DNA from: Flavobacterium selenitireducens
GTDB lineage: Bacteria > Bacteroidota > Bacteroidia > Flavobacteriales > Flavobacteriaceae
Direction: 5' to 3'
Assembly (NCBI RefSeq): GCF_014748335.1
Contig: NZ_JAAVIY010000001.1
Coordinates: 248,001 to 312,000, forward strand
Length of the DNA stretch: 64,000 bases
Shown here: positions 40,495 to 50,179 of the stretch, in pieces
Position numbering within the stretch: the stretch's first letter is position 1
Layout: every line of letters starts with the position of its first letter
Notes under the pieces: model-generated
What the model saw: only the letters and a program-made list of their open reading frames with translations
Database searches by the model: none
What the model was told of the DNA's origin: nothing
Position numbers and translations under genes: made by a program

Positions 40495-41400
40495 TTATTG
40501 CCCTGATTTCAGCTTTTCGATACGCGTCTCTGCGTAGGCTTTCGTCTCGTCATTTCCTGCGTCCGCCATTTTTTGATAATAGGCGATCGCGTTCTCCTTT
40601 TGCCCTTTTTCGGTATAAACCAACGCGAGATTTCCCAATATTACCGTATCGGCGGGAGCGAGTTTCTCGGCTTTTTTCAGCAAAACGAGCGCTTCGTCAT
40701 ATCGTTTTCCGATCACTTTCAGAATCGAAAGGTTCGACAAGTTCATCACGTCATCGGGATAATGCCGCAGGACGGCTTCGGCAATGCGCTCCATATTTTC
40801 CAAAAGGCCGTCGTCACCGGTTTCATACAATTGGTTAAAATAACCCTGAATGCTGCCGAGCATGAAATTCTTGGCGTCGTCTGCAGGTTTGCCGTCTGTC
40901 CATTGCCATTTGTTACCGATCTTATGGGATTGATCGATCGTCGAGATAATTTCCTCGGTAAAGCGCCGCCAGTCGTGCATCTCGCCAAGGGCATAGATTT
41001 TCCCGAACCTCATATCGAGCCGCTTCGGAAACCTGGAGATCGCCCCGTCGATGATCCTGATGGCGCGTTCGGCTTTCGCAACGTCAAAACCCACTTCGCC
41101 CTGGCTCAAAAAACTCACGGAATTTCCCGCTGAGTCCCTTACGACCAATGCATCTTTCCCTTCGGGATTTTCGCCGAGGTGCAACGTCTCCACCTTCGCA
41201 TTGAAAAAAAAATGGTTGAACCAGGCGATCGAAAGCTCGGGATCTCCGCTTTTCGTCTTCTCCCATTCTCTCAGCAATTTCAGTTGGGCAACCGTGTCGC
41301 GGCTTTGGAGGGATTCGTTAAAGCGTTGGCGAAGGTCCTGGGCGAACCCTCCGTTTATCCAAAACAGCAAAATCAGTAAACCCACTACCTGAGGCTTCAT
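40495..41400 (-). CDS. Secreted TPR-like protein
   Basis: A 301-residue exported protein with signal peptide (VVGLLILLFWINGGFAQ). The C-terminal part has TPR-type helices: NLSILKVIGKRYDEALVLLK, KAEKLAPADTVILGNLALVY and TEKGQKENAIAYYQKMADAG. The middle (AIRIIDGAISRFPKRLDMRF, DWRRFTEEIIST) is helical and could hold degenerate repeats. TPR proteins mediate protein contacts; no partner is implied. The ATG at 41400 starts the signal peptide and overlaps the stop of the upstream gene by four bases, so it belongs to the helicase operon. Confidence 0.85.
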   Translation of the reverse strand: MKPQVVGLLILLFWINGGFAQDLRQRFNESLQSRDTVAQLKLLREWEKTKSGDPELSIAWFNHFFFNAKVETLHLGENPEGKDALVVRDSAGNSVSFLSQGEVGFDVAKAERAIRIIDGAISRFPKRLDMRFGKIYALGEMHDWRRFTEEIISTIDQSHKIGNKWQWTDGKPADDAKNFMLGSIQGYFNQLYETGDDGLLENMERIAEAVLRHYPDDVMNLSNLSILKVIGKRYDEALVLLKKAEKLAPADTVILGNLALVYTEKGQKENAIAYYQKMADAGNDETKAYAETRIEKLKSGQ

Positions 41401-41813
41401 TCCGATGGGGAGTTTTGGAGTTTCGATGTTACCTGGAGCGTTTCTATGAAATTCCGCAAAACCGGCAGCGATCGCGCGTCGACCCAATTCGGGTTCACGT
41501 AGGCTTCTTTGTCCCTGTTGTATTTGATGATCCAATCGCCTGCGAAATACTTGATTTCGTTTATCTCTGAAAACCTGATCGTCTTCGACAAAGGCGCATC
41601 GTATATCTTGAGGAAGTCATTTCCAACAGCGATGTAGCCAAAAAAATATTTGTGGAGCCCGATGCCCATCCAAATCAACCCTATCCCAAACAATCCGACC
41701 AACTGGTTGTGCCCGAAAATCCACGACAGGACGGCGCAACTCATCGTAAGCCCGCCGACACCCAAGTTCAGGTACAATTGACTCTTTTTAAAGCGAATTA
41801 GGGTATTTTCCAT
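41397..41813 (-). CDS. Small membrane protein with PH-like domain
   Basis: A 138-residue protein with two adjacent membrane helices (YLNLGVGGLTMSCAVLSWIF and QLVGLFGIGLIWMGIGLHKY) followed by a beta-rich cytoplasmic part (YIAVGNDFLKIYDAPLSKTI, SEINEIKYFAGDWIIKYNRD) and a helix. The layout resembles bacterial PH-like or YcxB-type small membrane proteins. No function can be given. It lies two bases after the helicase stop and overlaps the TPR gene by four bases. Confidence 0.72.
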   Translation of the reverse strand: MENTLIRFKKSQLYLNLGVGGLTMSCAVLSWIFGHNQLVGLFGIGLIWMGIGLHKYFFGYIAVGNDFLKIYDAPLSKTIRFSEINEIKYFAGDWIIKYNRDKEAYVNPNWVDARSLPVLRNFIETLQVTSKLQNSPSE

Positions 41814-41815
41814 AA

Positions 41816-44182
41816 CTATCCGATTACGTCGAGCTTGGCGAAACGCAACAGCAGCTTTTTGATGCCGCCCACCTCAAACCGTATCTCGGCCTTGCGGTCA
41901 CCTCCCACTCCTTCGAGATTTAGGATTTCGCCTTTTCCGAAGCGCTCGTGCATCACGACATTGCCGGGAACAAGTTTCCCATCGAACAGATTGGCGCCGT
42001 CGTTTCCGGGTTTGTTCGTTCCGACAGACTTGAGTTTCCGGATGTTGATGTCCGGCTTCGGTTCGTTATCGGTTACCCATTTTGGCGGTTTCCCTGCAAC
42101 CGGCTTCGTTTGCCTGAGCCTCGATTTGTCGACGTCGCCAAAAATGTCAATGTCGATCATCGGTTTGTATCGGTAGCCGCTTTCCGGCTGCGTCAGGTAT
42201 TCTATATATTCGGCTTTTATTTCTTCGATGAAACGCGAAGGGTCGCTGTCGGTAAGTTTTCCCCAGCGATAACGCGATTGGGCGTACGTCAGGTAGGCTT
42301 GTTTTTCGGCCCTGGTCAACGCTACGTAAAACAGTCGCCTTTCTTCCTCGAGCTCGCTTCTCGTGTTCATGCTCATCGCGCTCGGGAACAAGTCTTCTTC
42401 CATCCCAACTATAAAAACGTAAGGAAATTCAAGCCCTTTGGCGAGGTGTATCGTCATGAGTGCCACGCGGTCGTCGTCTCCGGTGTCTTTGTCGAGATCG
42501 GTAGCGAGCGCGACGTCTTCGAGGAATTCCGATAAGGCGCCTCTCGCTCCATCCACTTCTTTCTGGCCCTCGATGAAATCCTTGATTCCGTTGAGGAGTT
42601 CTTCTATGTTCTCAATGCGCGCAATCCCTTCCGGTGTCGCATCCTTCTTGAGTTCCATGACCAAGCCGGTCTTCTTGGTGACGTGCTCGGCAAGGTAAAA
42701 TGCATCCTGGGTTTCGTTGATGACCTGGAAACTCTTGATCATCGTCACGAAATCGTCGAGTTTTTTCCTGGTTCCGGCGTTGAGCTTCAAGTCGATTTTG
42801 CCGATGTTCTCCATGACCTCGAAAATCGAGCGCTTGTAGTGATTGGCAGCGACGGTTAGTTTTTCCACGGTAGAATCTCCGATGCCGCGCGCCGGATAAT
42901 TGATCACGCGTATCAGGGCTTCCTCATCCTTCGGGTTGATGACGAGCCTCAGGTAACTCAGAACGTCCTTGATTTCCTTGCGTTGGTAGAACGACAGGCC
43001 GCCGTAAATGCGGTACGGGATGTCGCGTTTGCGCAAGGCATCTTCCATGGCGCGCGATTGGGCGTTCGTGCGATAGAGGATCGCAAAATCCCCGTTGTTC
43101 ATTTGCTGGGACATTTTCTGTTCCCAGATTTCTCCGGCTACGAAACGGCCTTCTTCCCCATCTGTGACCGACCGGTGCACCTTTATCTTCGCGCCGTCCT
43201 CGTTGGCCGTCCAGACGACTTTGTCGAGCTTGGTCTTATTCTTGTCGATAATGGAATTCGCAGCTTCGACGATGTTGCGCGTCGAGCGGTAATTCTGTTC
43301 GAGGCGGTACATCTGGACGCCTTCGTAATCTTTTTGGAAGTTGAGGATGTTGTTGATGTTGGCGCCTCGAAACGCATAAATCGACTGGGCGTCATCTCCT
43401 ACCACGCAAATGTTCTGGAAACGATCCGATAGGGCACGCACGATAAGATATTGCGAATGGTTCGTGTCCTGGTACTCATCGACGAGAATGTACCGAAAGC
43501 GATCCTGATATTTGGACAACACTTCGGGAAACCGGGCCAAAAGCTCGTTCGTCTTTAACAATAGGTCGTCGAAATCCATCGCGCCCGCCTTGAAACAACG
43601 GTCGACGTAATTCTGGTAAACTTCCCCGAGACGCGGCTTCTTCGACATAGCATCGGCTTCCTGCAACTCTGGATTGTTAAAATATGCCTTTACGGTAATG
43701 AGGCTGTTCTTGTAAGACGAGATCCTTCCCAAAACCTGCTTGGGTTTGTAAATGTCCTTATCGAGCTGCATCTCCTTGATGATCGCGCCGATGAGCCTTA
43801 CGGAATCCTGTGTATCGTAAATCGTAAAGTTCGACGGATAGCCGAGTTTGTCCGATTCGGCTCGCAAAATCCTGGCGAAGATCGAGTGAAAGGTTCCCAT
43901 CCAGAGATTCTTGGCTTCGTTGCTGCCGACGATTCCAGCTATTCGCGATTTCATCTCGCGCGCGGCCTTGTTCGTGAAAGTGAGCGCCAGGATGTTGAAC
44001 GCATCGACGCCAAGCGACATCAGGTAAGCGATCCTGATGGTGAGTACGCGCGTCTTTCCTGAGCCCGCGCCGGCTATGATGATCATGGGGCCGTCTTTGT
44101 GCAACGTCGGGGCGCGTTGGGCGTCGTTAAGTCCGGAGATGTATTTTTCTATGGGTTCCAAGTGCGCAAAATTAGAGTTCAT
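41816..44182 (-). CDS. UvrD/PcrA-type superfamily 1 DNA helicase
   Basis: A 788-residue 3'-5' DNA helicase for mismatch and excision repair and fork restart. Walker A is A37-G-A-G-S-G-K43-T44; motif Ia is ALTFTNKAAREMKSRI; motif II is D235-E236-Y-Q-D-T (LVDEYQDTNHSQY); motif III is VVGDDAQSIYAFRGA; motif IV is LEQNYRSTRNIVEAAN; motif V is LMTIHLAKGLEFPYVFIVGM; motif VI is FYVALTRAEKQAYLTYA. The overall length and the C-terminal region (LVPGNVVMHERFGKGEILNL, a Tudor-like end) fit PcrA. The ATG at 44182 is chosen over an upstream TTG. It heads a three-gene operon. Confidence 0.96.
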   Translation of the reverse strand: MNSNFAHLEPIEKYISGLNDAQRAPTLHKDGPMIIIAGAGSGKTRVLTIRIAYLMSLGVDAFNILALTFTNKAAREMKSRIAGIVGSNEAKNLWMGTFHSIFARILRAESDKLGYPSNFTIYDTQDSVRLIGAIIKEMQLDKDIYKPKQVLGRISSYKNSLITVKAYFNNPELQEADAMSKKPRLGEVYQNYVDRCFKAGAMDFDDLLLKTNELLARFPEVLSKYQDRFRYILVDEYQDTNHSQYLIVRALSDRFQNICVVGDDAQSIYAFRGANINNILNFQKDYEGVQMYRLEQNYRSTRNIVEAANSIIDKNKTKLDKVVWTANEDGAKIKVHRSVTDGEEGRFVAGEIWEQKMSQQMNNGDFAILYRTNAQSRAMEDALRKRDIPYRIYGGLSFYQRKEIKDVLSYLRLVINPKDEEALIRVINYPARGIGDSTVEKLTVAANHYKRSIFEVMENIGKIDLKLNAGTRKKLDDFVTMIKSFQVINETQDAFYLAEHVTKKTGLVMELKKDATPEGIARIENIEELLNGIKDFIEGQKEVDGARGALSEFLEDVALATDLDKDTGDDDRVALMTIHLAKGLEFPYVFIVGMEEDLFPSAMSMNTRSELEEERRLFYVALTRAEKQAYLTYAQSRYRWGKLTDSDPSRFIEEIKAEYIEYLTQPESGYRYKPMIDIDIFGDVDKSRLRQTKPVAGKPPKWVTDNEPKPDINIRKLKSVGTNKPGNDGANLFDGKLVPGNVVMHERFGKGEILNLEGVGGDRKAEIRFEVGGIKKLLLRFAKLDVIG

Positions 44183-44405
44183 ACGGGCAATATCCAAGCG
44201 GTAAAGTGCTAAAAGAATTCAATTCGTGAAAAGATTCGGGTTTGTTTTTATCAACAATCCGGATTTCAATTAATAATTAATAATGAACATGACGTGTGGA
44301 AGGTGATCGAGGAATTGTGGCCGCAGCAGGAAATGCCGCGCTGAATAATAGAATTTGCAGATTCGCGTTTAATTCCGACTTTTGCTACCTAACTTTTACA
44401 GCGCC

Positions 44406-44927
44406 ATGAACGAGGACAAACTTTTCGAACTGCTTTTTTACTGCCTTCCGGCCGCCATCACGGCAATCGTGGTCTACGGAATTTTCAGCAAATTTTCACA
44501 AAACGAGGACAACAAACGTCGCTTTTCGCTGTTGAGGCAAAACCGCCAGGATGCGCTTCCGCTGAAGTTACAGGCCTACGAGCGCATGACGTTGTTTTTG
44601 GAGCGCATCGATCCTGCGAAGATCTTGATTCGCGTTGCGCCCATTTCCGATAAGAAAGAAGATTACGCCAATTACGTCGCGGCCCAGATCGAACAGGAAT
44701 TCGAGCATAACCTGACGCAGCAGATCTACATGAGCGACGAATGTTGGGGCGTGGTCTCCACCGCAAAAAATGCCACCGTCCAATTGTTGAGGCGGTATGC
44801 GTCACAACCGGAGGTCACAGATGCGGACAACCTGCGCGAGAGCGTCATCAAGGACTCGTTCGACAACCCTAGCCCGAGTACGGCGGCTCTGGCGTTTATC
44901 AGGAACGAGGTGAGGAGTTTGATTTGA
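44406..44927 (+). CDS. Membrane-anchored conserved protein of Bacteroidota
   Basis: A 173-residue protein with one N-terminal membrane helix (LLFYCLPAAITAIVVYGIF) followed by a cytoplasmic helical domain (LPLKLQAYERMTLFLERIDP, EDYANYVAAQIEQEFEHNLT, QQIYMSDECWGVVSTAKNAT). The LQAYERMTLFLERI...QEFEHN...YMSDEAW pattern is one I associate with a conserved, uncharacterised Bacteroidota family. No catalytic residues stand out. The ATG at 44406 is used. It diverges from the helicase operon. Confidence 0.75.
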   Translation: MNEDKLFELLFYCLPAAITAIVVYGIFSKFSQNEDNKRRFSLLRQNRQDALPLKLQAYERMTLFLERIDPAKILIRVAPISDKKEDYANYVAAQIEQEFEHNLTQQIYMSDECWGVVSTAKNATVQLLRRYASQPEVTDADNLRESVIKDSFDNPSPSTAALAFIRNEVRSLI

Positions 44928-45168
44928 TGTTCATTTGTTTATTCGTTTAACTTTTTATCGAGGTTGTTCATTGGTCAGTTGAATAGGCACAAAAGTCCGA
45001 ATTGTTGCGTGTACTTAAATTCGCTAATTCACTTTTAGCCTTTATTATTGATTTTTGTTGAGTCGATTAATCGTCGAGTGTTTATTTGAGGATGCTTGTT
45101 CATGTGTCCCTTTTGAACAGCGGATCGGGAAATTTCACGTCTGATTTTCTAATCATCCAATTATTTCA

Positions 45169-45227
45169 TTCGCTAATTCGCTAATTCGCTAATTGTCTAA
45201 TTCGCTAATTCGCTAATTATCTAATCA
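45169..45227. repeat. CGCTAATT simple repeat
   Basis: Seven or so octamer units (CGCTAATT, with TCTAATT variants) run in tandem. They match the end of the tract at 18935-18980. Confidence 0.85.
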
Positions 45228-45228
45228 T

Positions 45229-45258
45229 AAAAAAAGCCCCACCAACAGGCGAGGCTTC
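45229..45258 (-). terminator. Rho-independent terminator of the lipoprotein gene
   Basis: On the minus strand AAGCCTCGCC pairs fully with GGTGGGGCTT (two G-U pairs) around TGTT, followed by seven T. It lies 17 bases past the stop. Confidence 0.85.
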
Positions 45259-45275
45259 TTCCGGACTCTTTTTCA

Positions 45276-47027
45276 CTAATTCGCCCTAATGGCATGCGCT
45301 ACACCAGTAATGGTACGCGTTACGCCGTCAAAATCTTCGTATGTCCCACTGAATGTCAGGTCGATATATTCGCCAATCGCACCTACGCTCGTGACGGTAA
45401 ATACCAAATCGTTCGTAACGCCCGACGTCACGTATCCTAGCGAGCCCTCGAGCGCAAATTGAGCCGTTGTGTAAACTCCGGGCGCGGTAACGCCGTTGCC
45501 CCAGATGTGAAGCGATTCCCCATTCGACGTTCCCCCATCGTTCCAGCCGCTGACGGCCAATCCGCCCTGAGCGGTCGAGCCGGAAACTTCCTGGATCAGC
45601 ATAACGGTAGGCTGATTGTCGATCTGGTACGAAATGAACTCATCAATCGCGTTACAGGCTTGCAGGTTTCCGACATTGGTTACCGGAGTGGTGAACGTAT
45701 AGGTTATCGAATCGGTTTGCTGAAGGCTGTCGTAATCGCCTCCTTCCAGTGTAAAGGTTTGGCCGGGAGTACAGACCAACGCGGAGAAACTGAAACTTCC
45801 GTTGGTTACCTCCGCGAAATTATAGACGCCGCCGAAATGCATCAACACATAGCCGTCGGTCACATTCGAGCCGTCGCAGGTGAGCAAAGTCCCTTGCACG
45901 AGAGCCGTTTGCGCGGAGCCACCTGAAGCGGTGATTGCGATATTGGAATCTGACGTGAACGGTCCTTGTGTCGAAGTGGAAACCACTTGGTGGCACATAT
46001 TGTAGACGTTGATCGTAAGGGTTTCGTTGGACGGAACCAATCCGCTGACGACGCCATCGGCATTCGTGTAGCCCATCGTCGGCCAGTTCGAGCCTGAGAA
46101 TGAAATGCCGATCCCGGTATGTCCGATCGGATTCCCGTCAGCATCGGTCAACGTGATCGTAAGTTGTACAAGCGGGAACGGCGCATCGCAGTTCCACCAT
46201 GAAAAATGAGAAGCTTGCCCAACGTATTTGTTGCCTTGGCGGATGGCCACACCGTCTTCTTTCCACCATCCTTTTTCAGCGTCGAAATGCCAAAGCGGAA
46301 TGGTTGCGGGAGCAGTGCCTGATTGTGTTGCATCGATGGCAACTTCGATTCCGGCAGGATGCCCTTCAGCAGGCTGGAGTTTCTGTCCACCGCTGCCGCG
46401 AAGCTCCACGTTGATCATACCGAAGGTTTCGAGTGCGGCCTCATTTCCGTTTTCGCGCTCTGCATAAAGCATTCCCGGCATCAGTTGGGAGATGTTGACA
46501 TCCGATGGTTTCAAATGAAAAACCGATACCGCGACGTCTCCCGAGTAGGCGTTTCCGTTCTCGTCTTCAAACGACCCGTCGAATAGCAACTTGGTTCCCG
46601 AATCGGTTGTGACCTCACTTGTCTGCCCTGAAGAGACGGTCGCCGTTGGCGTGTTCGGGACAAGCATGATTTTTACGCTGTTTTTCCCCGAGGTAGGCAC
46701 AAGCGAGCGCGAGCCCTGGAAATATCCCATTTTGTCGACCGTGACATAAGCGAATTTCTGCTTGACCGATGCGTCGTTCACGAAAAACATTCCGTTGGAA
46801 TCCGTCTGTACGGTAGATGATCCGATCTTTACAGTCGCGCCCTGAACCGGCTGGTTGCCCATGTCGACCACTTGTCCGATGAAATCGCGGGAAACCGATG
46901 AACCGAAGTTTTGTTCGAAATTGGAATCAGACGGGCCGTTGCCGCCGCCATTGTTGTCGTCTTCATTACATCCGACGAAAAGCCCCGCGGCGCAAAGTAA
47001 GGTTAAGAGTAATTTGGTCTTTTTCAT
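45276..47027 (-). CDS. Lipoprotein with carboxypeptidase-regulatory-like domain
   Basis: A 583-residue predicted lipoprotein. The signal peptide ends in a lipobox (LFVGC, Cys20), followed by the acidic stretch NEDDNNGGG that in Bacteroidota often marks export to the cell surface. A carboxypeptidase-regulatory-like beta-sandwich spans about residues 45-115 (FIGQVVDMGNQPVQGATVKI, QTDSNGMFFV). After that come further beta domains: LFDGSFEDENGNAYSGDVAV, a second regulatory-like piece (LTDADGNPIGHTGIGISFSG), and a C-terminal part around GSLGYVTSGVTNDLVFTVTS. No catalytic motif is seen. It may be an adhesin or scaffold. It has its own terminator. Confidence 0.85.
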   Translation of the reverse strand: MKKTKLLLTLLCAAGLFVGCNEDDNNGGGNGPSDSNFEQNFGSSVSRDFIGQVVDMGNQPVQGATVKIGSSTVQTDSNGMFFVNDASVKQKFAYVTVDKMGYFQGSRSLVPTSGKNSVKIMLVPNTPTATVSSGQTSEVTTDSGTKLLFDGSFEDENGNAYSGDVAVSVFHLKPSDVNISQLMPGMLYAERENGNEAALETFGMINVELRGSGGQKLQPAEGHPAGIEVAIDATQSGTAPATIPLWHFDAEKGWWKEDGVAIRQGNKYVGQASHFSWWNCDAPFPLVQLTITLTDADGNPIGHTGIGISFSGSNWPTMGYTNADGVVSGLVPSNETLTINVYNMCHQVVSTSTQGPFTSDSNIAITASGGSAQTALVQGTLLTCDGSNVTDGYVLMHFGGVYNFAEVTNGSFSFSALVCTPGQTFTLEGGDYDSLQQTDSITYTFTTPVTNVGNLQACNAIDEFISYQIDNQPTVMLIQEVSGSTAQGGLAVSGWNDGGTSNGESLHIWGNGVTAPGVYTTAQFALEGSLGYVTSGVTNDLVFTVTSVGAIGEYIDLTFSGTYEDFDGVTRTITGVAHAIRAN

Positions 47028-47186
47028 ACTGTATGGTTTTAGTTGATGTAACCGAAACAGTTGAAAATGCAAATACCCTACTTTTAGCTATTTCATTCAC
47101 TGGCGCTGCTCATAATTCGGCGCTCCGCGTGTTGATTTACCGACTTGGCTTGGCCCATCGGCTTTGCCCTTTTGACCGTCTCCCGA

Positions 47187-48092
47187 CTAAAAATCGTGCA
47201 CCTCACTCATGATCTCACTCTTGTTCTGCGCGTATTCGTAGCCCTGTTCCCACCATTTTTTCATTGCCTCTTTATTGAAGACCAGCGCATTTGTGGTAAG
47301 TGACGTGGGCGTATAATACATATTGAGCTTGACGTTTTTGTTCTTGGCGGCGAGTTTTCCTATCGTAATGTCGTGTTTTTCGACCTGGTCGAGCAGCGTC
47401 CCGAAAAGGTCGAGCATCAGTGAAAACGGGTTTTTCCCGACCGCGCGGGGCGAAGTCAGGGTTTCGGTTTCGAGCACGACAACATCTACTTCGGTGGCGC
47501 CTCGCTGTATGGCCTCGCGTATAGGTACAAGTGCCGAGAATCCGCCGTCGCCGAATACCGATTTTCCTTTTTTGACCAGACTCATGAACGGTACGTAATT
47601 ACACGAAATCCATATCCAGTCGCAAAACTCATCATAGGTAAAGTCGCGCAGGCATTTGTATTCGCACTCGTTCCTCGAAAGGTTGGTGACCGTGACCACG
47701 ATGTCGCATTTCGACGATTTGAGTTCGTCGAATTCCTCGTGGGTAAAGTTCTTGCGGATGTATTTCCTGAGTTTTTTGCTTTCGCCGAAGGTTTTCCGTC
47801 CGCGCAAAAACTGCCAGATCACGTTCAGATGATTGATGGCCACCGATTCTATCCCGTTGCGCTTCTTGACCACGAACGGGTTCACGTTGAATATTCTGTC
47901 CATTGAGACATTCGTATAAATGCCGTGGATCTTTTCGACTTTTCCCAACGCAAGATGCGGGATCAGCAAACTTCCCGTGGAAGTTCCGAGCAACAAGTCA
48001 TATTTGCAGCCCTTGACCTCCATTAAATATTGGGCAACTCCACCTGCGAATGCCCCTTTGCTCCCACCTCCGGATATGACGAGCGCCCTCAT
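47187..48092 (-). CDS. Patatin-like phospholipase
   Basis: A 301-residue cytoplasmic patatin-family lipid acyl hydrolase. The oxyanion loop is S7-G-G-G-S-K-G13, the nucleophile elbow is G36-T-S38-T-G40, and the catalytic aspartate is D182 in FGDGGFSALVPI. No signal peptide or barrel is attached. The frame extends over 100 codons further upstream, but that part lies inside the aminopeptidase gene and lacks patatin features, so the ATG at 48092 is correct. It starts within the aminopeptidase stop (four-base overlap), implying translational coupling. Confidence 0.93.
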   Translation of the reverse strand: MRALVISGGGSKGAFAGGVAQYLMEVKGCKYDLLLGTSTGSLLIPHLALGKVEKIHGIYTNVSMDRIFNVNPFVVKKRNGIESVAINHLNVIWQFLRGRKTFGESKKLRKYIRKNFTHEEFDELKSSKCDIVVTVTNLSRNECEYKCLRDFTYDEFCDWIWISCNYVPFMSLVKKGKSVFGDGGFSALVPIREAIQRGATEVDVVVLETETLTSPRAVGKNPFSLMLDLFGTLLDQVEKHDITIGKLAAKNKNVKLNMYYTPTSLTTNALVFNKEAMKKWWEQGYEYAQNKSEIMSEVHDF

Positions 48093-50152
48093 TTCTCGTC
48101 GAGCAGTCGTTGGAGTTGGGTCTTTTCGTTTTCGGGCAATTTCGGGATCAGGTCCTCGAAAAATTTGCGATGGTTCGGCAACTTCAGTTTTTCGCGTATG
48201 CGATCGCGTCCGAATTTTGAAAACTGCCATTTGTGGTGCACCGTCGCATTGATGAGCAACGGCAGTATGTTCTGGTCGCCTTTGTCCAGGAAAAGCAGTT
48301 TTTCGATGGCGTTCTGCCGAACCGAAGCTTCCTCTCCGGCTTGGGCGTAAGCCAGCAATTCGTCGTAATATGCGGCCTTTTTTTCCAGTCGGTAATCGCG
48401 TGAGGATAATGCCAGGGCAAGCCACAACAGCCGGATGTTCTTGTCGTTCATGCCGATGCGTCCGTCCATTTTGTCAAGGTATTTGTGGCGGTTTTCCTGG
48501 AAATCACGGCATAGTGCATTTAACGCGATTTCCTGGGTAATGTAGGATTTGTCGTCGAGCAGCGTCTCGTACTGGCTCTTGAATTCAACGGGAATTTTTT
48601 TCGTGGTACGCGCCACGGCCTGCCTCACATCGGGCTGGTCCGTTTTCATGGCTAGGTCGATCAATTCGGCTTTGTCGGCGTAAGCCACATTTCCGGCGAG
48701 ATAGACGATTTGCTCTTTTATGGGGAAATACGCCTCGGACTTCATGAGGTTTTCAAATGCCGATTTAGTGTCGGCGAAAGCCTTGTCGCCCATTTCGGCG
48801 GTCTCGAAAAATTGCTTCATGAATTCGCTCTTTCGCAACAGACCGATCGCCTCCTCGACCTCGAACTTTGCACTTTCGAGCCAGCGTTTTTTATAGGCTT
48901 TGACGTCGAATTTCGAAAGTTTGGTGATTTCGTCGAGGAAGTCGTCTGTCTCGACATTTTTGAACTGGTGTTTTTCGAGATAGGTTTTGACGGCTTGGCG
49001 AAAGACATCGGGACCGACATTTTCGCGCAAAATGTGGAGCGCCCAGGCTCCTTTCTGGTAAAAACTCAGCGAGCTCGCCTTTTCGTTGAGTATCGGGATC
49101 GTATCGGTTTTGGACGCCTGTTGCAGGTTGATGGCCATGTCGTACAGTTTATAGTGAAAATAGTCGTCCCCGAACACTTCCCTCTCGGCCAACAACGCAT
49201 AGTAGGTCGCGAAACCTTCCTGCAGCCAGTGATGTTTCCCGGTTTTTGCCGTGACCAGGTCGCCAAACCACTGATGGGCAAGTTCATGGCCGTTGACGTT
49301 GACATAATTGCGGTCGTTAAAGGCAATTTCGTCACATACATAATCGCGCGTGAAAAGTGTCGCCGTGGTGTTTTCCATGCCTCCGTAAAGGAAATCACGC
49401 ACCGGGACCTGCTGGTAGACTTCCCACGGATACGCCACTTGAATTTCCCGCTCGAGGTAGTCGAAAATTTCTTTGGAATACCGATAGGTCGCTTCGAATT
49501 TATGGGTGTCCTCGGGTTCGATGTACAAATGTTGGGGAACGCCCGAGGCGGCCTTTAACTCATGTTTTTCGAACTTTCCGATGGCGAGCATGAGCAGGTA
49601 GGAACTCATGGGGCGTTTCATCTGGTAATTCCATTTTTCAGCGCTGGCCGAATTGGACTTCGACTGCAGGACGCCATTTGAGATGACGTGGTATCCTTTA
49701 TCGTAACTGACCGACAAACCGAAAATTACCTTTTCGTTGACATCGTCGAAGCTCGGGAACCAGTGGCTCGTGTATTTGCCCTGTCCCTGCGTCCAGATTT
49801 GTTGGTCGTTCCCGTCGGTGACAAAATACAGCGTTTGCTTTGGTTTGGCCGAATATGAAAATTCAAGTTTGTTTTTGCCTTTTTTGTAGCCTTCGAAGAG
49901 CTTTAATTCCTTGGCGGATGTCTTGAACTTTACCGGTTTACCGTTGATTTTAACATCAGAAAACTGCATGTGATGGGCGTCGAGACGTATCGTATCGGGT
50001 TTTTTAAGGACGTCGAATTCGTAAGCCGCCGAACCCGAAATCGAGCGGTTCGCATAATCAGGAACGAGATCGCCATGGGCAGTTCTGAAGTCGACAAATT
50101 GGGCTTGTTGTGCAAAACAAAACCCGGAAAGCAAAAGGAAAACGTATTTCAT
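48089..50152 (-). CDS. M1 family aminopeptidase
   Basis: A 687-residue exported zinc aminopeptidase. A signal peptide (YVFLLLSGFCFAQQ) precedes the N-terminal beta-saddle domain. The substrate-binding G-x-M-E-N motif is present as YGGMENTTATL; the zinc site is H289-E290-L-A-H293 with E312 nineteen residues later (LQEGFATYY). The helical C-terminal region (HEAT-like, about 440-687) is shorter than in E. coli PepN. Periplasmic location is inferred. A consensus -7 element is 19 bases upstream and patatin is cotranscribed. Confidence 0.95.
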   Translation of the reverse strand: MKYVFLLLSGFCFAQQAQFVDFRTAHGDLVPDYANRSISGSAAYEFDVLKKPDTIRLDAHHMQFSDVKINGKPVKFKTSAKELKLFEGYKKGKNKLEFSYSAKPKQTLYFVTDGNDQQIWTQGQGKYTSHWFPSFDDVNEKVIFGLSVSYDKGYHVISNGVLQSKSNSASAEKWNYQMKRPMSSYLLMLAIGKFEKHELKAASGVPQHLYIEPEDTHKFEATYRYSKEIFDYLEREIQVAYPWEVYQQVPVRDFLYGGMENTTATLFTRDYVCDEIAFNDRNYVNVNGHELAHQWFGDLVTAKTGKHHWLQEGFATYYALLAEREVFGDDYFHYKLYDMAINLQQASKTDTIPILNEKASSLSFYQKGAWALHILRENVGPDVFRQAVKTYLEKHQFKNVETDDFLDEITKLSKFDVKAYKKRWLESAKFEVEEAIGLLRKSEFMKQFFETAEMGDKAFADTKSAFENLMKSEAYFPIKEQIVYLAGNVAYADKAELIDLAMKTDQPDVRQAVARTTKKIPVEFKSQYETLLDDKSYITQEIALNALCRDFQENRHKYLDKMDGRIGMNDKNIRLLWLALALSSRDYRLEKKAAYYDELLAYAQAGEEASVRQNAIEKLLFLDKGDQNILPLLINATVHHKWQFSKFGRDRIREKLKLPNHRKFFEDLIPKLPENEKTQLQRLLDEK

Positions 50153-50171
50153 GTTAAGGCAGGTAGGCGCC

Positions 50172-50179
50172 CAAATATA
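50172..50179 (-). promoter_or_regulatory. Predicted -7 element of the aminopeptidase-patatin pair
   Basis: The minus strand reads TATATTTG, an exact TAnnTTTG. No clean -33 TTTG is found at the usual distance. Confidence 0.42.

Larger units (their letters stand above)
44928..45275. other. Gene-free interval between convergent genes
   Basis: No ORF is credible here. The final 110 bases contain a CGCTAATT repeat tract and the terminator of the lipoprotein gene, both listed separately. The first 230 bases show nothing recognisable apart from AT-rich degenerate sequence. Confidence 0.6.

Noticed and set aside
48093..48425. Upstream extension of the patatin frame
   Set aside because: It overlaps the end of the M1 aminopeptidase on the same strand, is arginine-rich, and the patatin fold starts exactly at the ATG at 48092.
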